Source: Blastomussa wellsi (Eukaryota > Cnidaria > Anthozoa > Scleractinia > Plerogyridae). From it: a DNA stretch of 64,000 nucleotides. Below, piece by piece: positions 50,601 to 59,600 of this stretch. The notes under the pieces were generated by a model that made no database searches, was not told where the DNA came from, and worked only from the letters and a program-made list of their open reading frames with translations. Each line of letters starts with the position of its first letter. The first letter of the stretch is position 1. A program made the translations under genes and the position numbers. The stretch lies in assembly GCA_947652115.1 (NCBI GenBank), contig OX393564.1, positions 20,700,990 through 20,764,989 of the forward strand, read 5' to 3'.

Positions 50601-53600
50601 TTATAGAACTCTTTATGTTTGAAACTTGCAGTGCCAGCCGAATGATTGACTGTAATAGATTATCAACATCAAAACATCTACAAAATGGACGGAATAAATG
50701 GACTTCATGGATTTAACGGGGATATGAATATATAATCACTTACTTCTCTAAAATACTGTAAGTAATAATATGAATGATAGTAATATTATTAATAATAAAA
50801 TTACTTACAGTAATAATGAGAAGTATCTATTTATATATTCATATCCCCGTTAAATCCATGAAATCCATGTCTCCCGTCCTTTTTATAGAACTCTTTATGT
50901 TTGAAACTTCCAGTGCTAGTCGAATGATTGACTGTAATAGATTGTCAACATCAAAACATCTACAAAATGGACGGAATAAATGGACTTCATGGATTTAACG
51001 GGGATATGAATATATAATCACTTACTTCTCTAAAATACTGTAAGTAATAATATGAATGATAGTAATATTATTAATAATAAAATTACTTACAGTAATAATG
51101 AGAAGTTTCTAATTATATATTCATATCCCCGTTATATCCATGAAATCCATGTCTCCCGTCCTTTTTATAGAACTCTTTATGTTTGAAACTTGCAGTGCTA
51201 GTCCAATGATTGACTGTAATAGATTGTCAACATCAAAACATCTACAAAATGGACGGAACAAATGGATTTCATGGATTTAACGGGGATATGAATAAACAAT
51301 CCTTGCTGTAATTGCTTTACTTTTTTTCATTTTTCTGCATGCACTTTTTTCTGTACAGTTTTATATTTTCTTGCCATTCCGACTCATTTCCCTCATAACG
51401 TGATGCACTGGCCATGGAATGAAAACTTTGAAACTGTACTCTGCTGCTTTAAGCATTAGTAAGGCGGATGTTCAAGTCAGATCAACGACTTAACCTCCGA
51501 AACAATGACAAAAGCCGAATTCAAAGCACATCTTCTGCCCCGTTTATTTTCTACTGAAAATCAGCACCAAATTCTTATCATTTTTCACCAGGATGTTACA
51601 GTAATATGTGGACGAAAATCGCGAGAATTAAGCAATTGAATCGCTTTCAGATCAAGTCAACGGCACTCACACCCACGTTTGTGTCGTGTTATGCAATGGA
51701 TGTCACCGCAATTTCCAAAATAAAGCTGCCACAAAAAGGAACAATCATATTCGGACCAAATCAACGCCCCATTCTGCTCAATATAAATTTAAATTGTGAT
51801 GCTACAGTAATATGCCAAATAAAGCTGCGAAAAGTTTAGAACAATCGTGATGCTAAATTGGGTCTAATTGTTTTCCAGTCAAATGCCCAACATCTGCAAA
51901 TGGTTATCAATAGGCTTCTTCATATCAAATCAACAGCAATTTGTGCCCCTTTTACACTAAAAAGCGAGAAACAACCAGCGCTTAATTGTTTAACACTCAA
52001 CTTGAAATAAGTAGGATTAATGAAGCTTAGAAATTTCATACCCCGTAGGAACCACAGAAAATGTTGAGAGACAAAAACTGAAGGCTTTTCTACGCACATT
52101 TCGGACCTCATATTTATTCCTATGAGTTTCACATGTACTAGTTGGCTATTTAAGCAGCAATGTCGCATAGCATTTCGAGACACATTTTTGCAGAGAATAT
52201 GCGTCGTGCAAAGCAGCCAAGGAAGCAGTTAAACAGTGAAGCCATAAGAGGAGCCGTTTTGTGCTACATGAGCCCTGTAGTGTCTGGCCAATGCAGTATT
52301 ATCAGTGCAAAATGTGTCTGGAACGTTAAAGAAAAAGACTTGTCGAAAGCATGGTATGCTATTTGCAAGAAACAAGATTTGTGTGACCAAGCAATTTCAG
52401 GTTAGTCTCGTTTGTCGATAATGAAATTTGTAAAATAATCGACTGGAGCTAACAGGTAGGTATAACCAATGCAGCCTTCTTTTTTAGCGCCATATCAACC
52501 CAAGAAAAGAAAAAAGGCAGTATAAACGAGGAAAGCGAGAATAGTGAAGATGATGAAGAAACTTCACCGCGGATTCCAAGCACGTCATCTCAGAAAGTAG
52601 TTGATGGCAATCCAACTTGCGTTAACAAATCACTTTGGCCCGCTATTACCTATTGGCTTGCATTAACTACACCAAATGGCGCCCCTGTAAATCTGCTGGT
52701 GGTCCATCGGGCTCTGCTTGATTGTGGAGTAGGAGTCACGGCCCATCAGGTAAACCAACAACTAGAACATTGGATATTGGATAGTTTTTGCCTGTGATGT
52801 TCCTTCTTTGTTACGAATTGGAGCTGGAATTAAGATGCTGGTAAACTATAGGCGAGCAAAACTTTTGTGTTGTAAGTTACTGTTAAAATCAACAGATGCA
52901 TTTAACGCGATTCTTTTCACGCACTGAATTACATTTTTCTGTTTGTTTTCAAGGTTCAGTTTCAAGATGGAAAGGAATGCCTCGCAATCAAGGAATTGTA
53001 CAAAGTCTTGAAGGACCATCGAAATCCTTTCATGCAAGAAATCGTGACAACATCTTACCAATACAGCTATCAGGATGAATTTCGCCATCTGCTTGGAATG
53101 TCACCACTCAGCTCCCAGCAATTAGATGATTGCGGAACAGAAAACGTCCTGTGCGTCACTTTAATAAATACCAGCTTCCAGCAAACGTTGACGAGCGCAG
53201 TAGAAAAGATGATCGAGGCCAAATTGCAACTGGACAGGTTCGGTTTCAACCTATCTGAAACACCTGAAAAATCTGGAATTGAGAAGAAACACCTATCAGA
53301 CAAGTTGACAATCCTCATAAATGACATCACGATTGCCATGAAGAAGCTAGACTACGCAAGCTACAGAGGAAAAGTGTACAAAAGAGACCCGAGATCTAGG
53401 TACACTTACAAGTGTGATGCCAGAGCATTCATAAACACCCTCGCAACAAACGAGCACTTTAAATCCCGACTCGTCCGAGAAATGAAAAAGGTTATCGAAA
53501 TGTTATCAGATCCACCCTGTGAGCTGTTTGAGCCACTAGTCATAGATTACAATCTCATAGAAGTCAATGACGCTGTCTGCTGGTCGCTAAAAGAGCGTGC

Positions 53601-56600
53601 ATTTGTGGAAAATGCCATCGATGACAGTCAAATAGGCAAGATTTCCCCCAGGGCGTTCTCAGCATATGACTCCACAAAAAGAGCCGACCCAAGTTATTTC
53701 CGAGAAATACTGGCAAACAGTTTGTCGCAAAGCCAAGTGTCAACCTTCTGCGATGATTTTCTCAAGCTGTTGAATTACAATAAGAAGCAGCACAAGGACA
53801 TGGTACCTTGCCTTGTGGGAGAAGCCAACAGTGGGAAGACAAGCCTGTTCTTTCCAATCCAGGGCCTCGTACACCATGGTAACATTGCGACGGTGACGAA
53901 GCAACGAGCTTTTAACAAGGCCATGATCAACCCATTTACTGAAGTCATATTCATCGACGAAGCGGACGAGAACACTTTGGACATTTCAGACTGGAAGCTT
54001 CTCACACAGGGGGGTTATGCCGCCCATGATGTTAAATACCAAACCGCAAGGGCGTTCATCAACAGATGCCCAATGCTGATCACAGCACAGCATAAGCTGC
54101 AGTTTGGAGCGGTTCACCAACCCGCAATGGATAAACGTCTGCGCACCTACCAGTTCAAGAGGCTTGAAAATCCAAAGAAGAAAGCCGTAGCTTGGTTGAG
54201 AAAGCACCCCATGGAATGCGTGGTGTGGGCTGCAGAACAAGCAAAGTGCTGTAAACCTGATAGCGATGGTGATGACACCGACAGTGACGGGGAGAATGAA
54301 CAAGACCAAGAGGGCAATTTGCAGCAGGAAGAAAAACAAGAACTGAAAGCACTCTCACTCACTGATCCGCCAGTCAAAGATGACGAATCTGGGGAGGCTG
54401 AACTAAGTGAAGAAGATGATGTTGGCACCGGACAGTCCGACGATGAAGACTTGGAGCCTGCTAATGCCACACCAAGCAACGTCATTGTCGATTTGAGGGC
54501 AGCCCTAAGCAGAGCATATCCAGGAAGTCTCCGATACAGGCAGGTGGAGCACATGCTCCGAGAGCAGGAGCATCTCGAAAACACCTTGCAGAAAAGCAAC
54601 ACCAGTTGCGAAAAGCATCGCTCAGAGAGAGAGGGGTAAGCACTCAGACTGCCGATTTGCTGCCCATGGAGCCAGACGAAGCAATGCCCACGCCCATTCG
54701 CACTGAGTTGCAGAGGCATTGCGACAGACGAAATGCACAAGAAGATCAAGATCGACGCGAGAAAGCTTGTCAAACATTCGCAGGAGCTTGGCTAAGGGAA
54801 ACAGAAAAGGAGCTACACGACTGTGTCGCAAAATGCCACCGCACTCGGGATCCTTTTCTCAGTGCCAATATGCAGGCTTATAGAGAAATACTGTGCGACA
54901 AACTCAAGAAACACCACCAGGCATTGGGAACTTACAACACGGAAGAGGCCATACAAGAGCGGAGAAGGGTGTGCATTCAGCTTGGAATTCTACGCGAGCA
55001 GGACCAAAACTGGGTGACGGACATCGCGGAACCACTGCCGCAAACTGAAGAGGGCATCCAAGCCGGGCGAGACAGTAGTGCAGATGGCGACATGGACAGT
55101 GAAGAGGAGGAACGCCGGCTGTTCATTACTCCATGTCCCCCGGAGAGTGCTCGAACATCACCGCCACCGAAAGACGACTGCAGCATTTCCGATGAGCTGC
55201 TACGCATGCATAGTACCCGCAAACGCCAGTCAAGTCAGCAGGAACCATCAGACCGAAAGAGACCAAAGAACACTATAACTAGATACTTTAAGAGTCAAAA
55301 CTAAACTAGTGGACTTAGATTTTTGAGTCAAAAATTGTTTTCATTTTTTTTTTCTAAATATTTTGAATTATAGATGGATTAGTATATACGTAACCAGGAA
55401 AACAACGCAAGAGGTAATAGTGAGCCCCAATAAAAACAAGTCATTTTTGTGTACAACTATGCTTACATGTTCTTTCTCCGATTTATTTGCAAGTGTCTTA
55501 TTAAAAGCGAGGACATTTCCAGCCCTTTTCTTTAGAGGGTTCCAACAGTGTATTCCAATGAGGTGTTATTTACTTCAAAAGTCCACCAAATCGTAGGGCG
55601 CTTTCAACTAGCAAAGTTCATTGAATTAACCATCTTGGCGTTTTTTGAAACAAGTCAACCTAGTGCGGTCAATTCAGAGAAGCAAATTTGAGTCCAGCTC
55701 TTTTCTTTAGAGAATCGGCCGTTCTTCCCTCTTGAAACTTAAAATCGGAATCTCTCAGAATGGCCGTCCACTGTCCATATCCGTACTTGTTAATTCCTTT
55801 CTTGAGAAAATCGTCCTCTTCTGCAGAGAATTTCATCATCCGAAAAAGTTTCCTCTGAGGTCGCAAGTTCTCAGTTGGAATGGAACCCTTTTCAGGTGGA
55901 GACAAGCTTGCCTTTTCCATAGTTGCAATTGACAGTGTCGAGCTTGAAGTTGAACTACCAATCCTCGCCTGTACATCTTCCTCCACCTCTGAACCCTTGC
56001 TACCTTGAAGCTTTTGTAGACACTCGTGAGCCTTCACAGCAACTTCGCGCGATCTCTGCTTTTGATAGTGAACTTTGGCAACGGCTGAACTGTGTTTTTG
56101 GTCTTCTGACAAAATTCTTTGCTCTTTGCTGGTGAGCTTATCCAGGCTTTGAGTTTCGACAATTTGACGATAGCACGTCGGATGAATGTACTTTCCAATT
56201 GCATCGAACACGAGTTTACTCATGACGTCGCCCAATTTGCTGTGTTGGCCTCCATTTCTCATGACCAGAACGAACTGGCACTGGGGTTTAAGTAGCGGCC
56301 TTACGAAATTGACGTAACTATCGAGCACATTCATGCTTGCATCGGTCAGAATCAATGAATCAAATCCATACTTGCTAGCCGTCTTGAACTGTTTCTGGTC
56401 AATGAATCCCCCGTTCTCCTTCGCTGTTTTAACCATGTCCACTGTCAAGTACTGATAAGTCATAGGCCGAGATCCCTTCACCTTGATGAACAAATATACT
56501 GCCACAAATTTCCTGGCAAATGTTAAGTCCGAGGAATTAACTTCACCTGGAGTAGTTTTGCACGTCTTCACGGTGTTTTCGTAACGCGGCAAATGAAATG

Positions 56601-59600
56601 TCACCACTTCTAGCAGTTCTTCCATGGTTGCCCAGTGACCCTTGGCATCCAGAGTTTCGATGTCTAGATCTTGCGTCCATTGCAGTCTCATCATCTTTGC
56701 CACTGTCTTGCGCACTCTTTTGAGGTACAACTCCGTTGAGGATAAGTTCCGAAGAACTGCGTCTGATGCGCCATTTATTTTTTGGAAGTCGATTAATTCA
56801 GAGATGGCATCAATGTAGCCCAATCGTCCACCGTGTCCGAGCTTGCATTCATCTTGCAAGTAGTCGATAAACTTGAACAACAGACTATGAGAACACAGGC
56901 TGAAGTTCACCACTTCAAAGCTCAATTCCTCTTCATCTTCGCAGCAAAATTTGAGAAATTTGAAACACCTCTTGACTATCTGCTGGGCCACATGATCTTT
57001 CTTGCAACCACCACCACTTCCAGTCAACCATTTCGTGAATGATTCGCCAATCTGGCAGGAAGTCGAAAATGAAGGCAATATTCGCCCAGTCTGGATTGTC
57101 ATTTTACTCGATTTACCACCATCGGAATCTGCCTTGGAACTTGTGACGAGTCCTTCCAGGTCAGGTTTTTGGTCAAAATAAATGAACCAACTGTGTTTGG
57201 TGTTAACATGTTTTCTACACCCTCTCTGACTTTGAAATCCATCATGGTCACACTCTTGTATTGGACAATGATACAAATTGTCGGTTTCATCCTTTTCCAA
57301 GTGAAGCCGTTTCGGTGTTGGCGACGCGCCATCGATATCTGACCAATTGACTTTGCTCTTTTTGCTCATTTTTCCCTTTGAAAAGCATTTGTCCAAGACG
57401 GTCGCTTTTACATCCTAGCCGAGAGCAAGGAACCAATGACAGCTAAAAGAACTCCATGCATGCTTAAACCTGCCTAAAACATGCCCACGCTTGCCTGTCC
57501 CTATTACTATTGAGCAAAATTCATGAACAGCATATGTGAGTAAAACCGTATTCAACTTACCCAAACAAGTCTGTGCGAGCCCTAATGTTTGCAATTGTCT
57601 TCCTTCAAAAGGACAATCCAATTTAGGAACTAAATGGTCCGTGAACAAACAGGATTCAGATCAAATCTGCATGGCCTTAATTTGTTCCTAAAATTCCAAT
57701 TTGGGAACAAAACGTTCCACTCGGAACAAACAGTCCTAAATTATCAATTTGGGAACAAACCGTTCCATTCAAAGATAGGAACTCGGAACAAACTAGTCCT
57801 GAATCATCAGTTTGGGAACAATGTGTTCCACGAACAGACAGGAACTCGGAACAAAACGATCATAAAATTGTTCCTAAATTGTCAATCTGGGAACAGTGCA
57901 CAGATGGGAACTCGGAACAAAACGGTCTTAAATGATCAATTTGGGAACAATGTGTTCCACACACAGATAGGAACTCGGAACAAAACAGTCCTAAATCATC
58001 AATTTGGGAACAATGTGTTCCACGAACAGATAGGAACTCGGAACAAAACGATCATAAAATAGTTCCTAAATTGTCAATCTGGGAACGATGCACAGACAGG
58101 AACTCGGAACAAAAAAGACCTAAATCATCAATTTGGGAACAATTAATGTATTCCATATACAGACGGGAACTCGGAACAAAACAGTCCTAAATCATCAATT
58201 TGGGAACAATTTGTTCCATGCACTGATCGGAACTCGAAACAAAACAGTCCTAAATCATCAATTTGGGAACAATTTGTTCCATGCGCTGATTGGAACTCGG
58301 AACAAAACAGTCCTAAATCATCAACTTGGGAACAATTTGTTCCAATCACTGATCGGAACTCGGAACAAAACAGTCCTAAATCATCAATTTGGGAACAATT
58401 TGTTCCACTCACTGATCGGAACTCGGAACAAAACAGTCCTAAATCATTAATTTGGGAACAATTTGTTCCATTCACAGATAGGAACTCGGAACAAAACAGT
58501 CCTAAATCGTCAATTTGGGAACAATTTGTTCCATGCGCTGATTGGAACTCGGAACAAAACAGTCCTAAATCATCAACTTGGGAACAATTTGTTCCAATCA
58601 CTGATCGGAACTCGGAACAAAACAGTCCTAAATCATCAATTTGGGAACAATTTGTTCCACTCACTGATCGGAACTCGGAACAAAACAGTCCTAAATCATT
58701 AATTTGGGAACAATTTGTTCCATTCACAGATAGGAACTCGGAACAAAACAGTCCTAAATCGTCAATTTGGGAACAATTTGTCCCATGCACAGATAGGAAC
58801 TCGGACCAAAAAAGTCCTAAATCATCAATTTGGGAACAATTTGTTCCATTCACTGATCGGAACTCGGAACAAAACAGTCCTAAATCATCAACTTGGGAAC
58901 AATTTGTTCCAATCACTGATCGGAACTCGGAACAAAACAGTCCTAAATCATCAATTTGGGAACAATTTGTTCCACTCACTGATCGGAACTCGGAACAAAA
59001 CAGTCCTAAATCATTAATTTGGGAACAATTTGTTCCATTCACAGATAGGAACTCGGAACAAAACAGTCCTAAATCGTCAATTTGGGAACAATTTGTTCCA
59101 TTCACAGTTGTGAACTCGGAACAAAATGTTATTGTTTTCCTTGAAAGAGAACATTTTGATCCTAAATTGTAAAAAAGCTGGTCCTCTTAAGGTCAAAAGG
59201 AACCCAAAAATAAGGAACAATCGATACTCGAGGAACGTTCCTTTACAAACAATGGAACAGTCAGCAAAAGTTAAAATCAGTTAAAAACAGGGCACAAATT
59301 TAAAGAAAATGTCAAAAAAACGGTCAGATAAGCACATAGGTGAAATTGAAGAAATCTTCAAATCCTGGTTAACTTTATTGCGATCAAAAGCAGTAAAAGA
59401 AACAATGAAAAATTTTGGGAAATGTATAAGGGGGAAGGAGGAATTAAGGGAGAAAGGAAGGGTGGGAGGGAGAGAGGGCGGAGCAAAGGAGGGGAGGGAG
59501 AGAGGAATTAAGTAACGGAGGAAGGAAGGAGGGAGGAGGGAGGAAGGAGGTAGGAGAGAGGGAGGGAGAAAGTAAAGGAATACAAATGCTAACTGTATAC

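Larger units (their letters stand above)
50464..59428 (+). mobile_element. Tyrosine recombinase / SF3 helicase element, copy 2 (decayed)
   Basis: About 9.0 kb, head-to-tail with copy 1 and nearly identical to it over the gene region. It differs by a 10-bp deletion that breaks the helicase frame, loss of the pyrimidine tract at one splice acceptor, an Arg-to-Cys change in the recombinase HxxR motif, and a more diverged right-end repeat array. It shares the left-end palindrome, the three fold-back units and both 13-bp arms. Confidence 0.85.

Noticed and set aside
41589..59428. The tandem dimer is a false duplication of two haplotypes by the assembler
   Set aside because: A haplotype duplication should repeat flanking intron sequence as well. 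Here only the element repeats, exactly end to end, and the outer flanks occur once. Long reads across 50,460 would settle it.
41589..59428. Integrated DNA virus genome rather than a transposable element
   Set aside because: The SF3 helicase is virus-like, but no capsid, protease or packaging gene is present between the ends, and the partner gene is a recombinase. A virus ancestor for the helicase remains possible.
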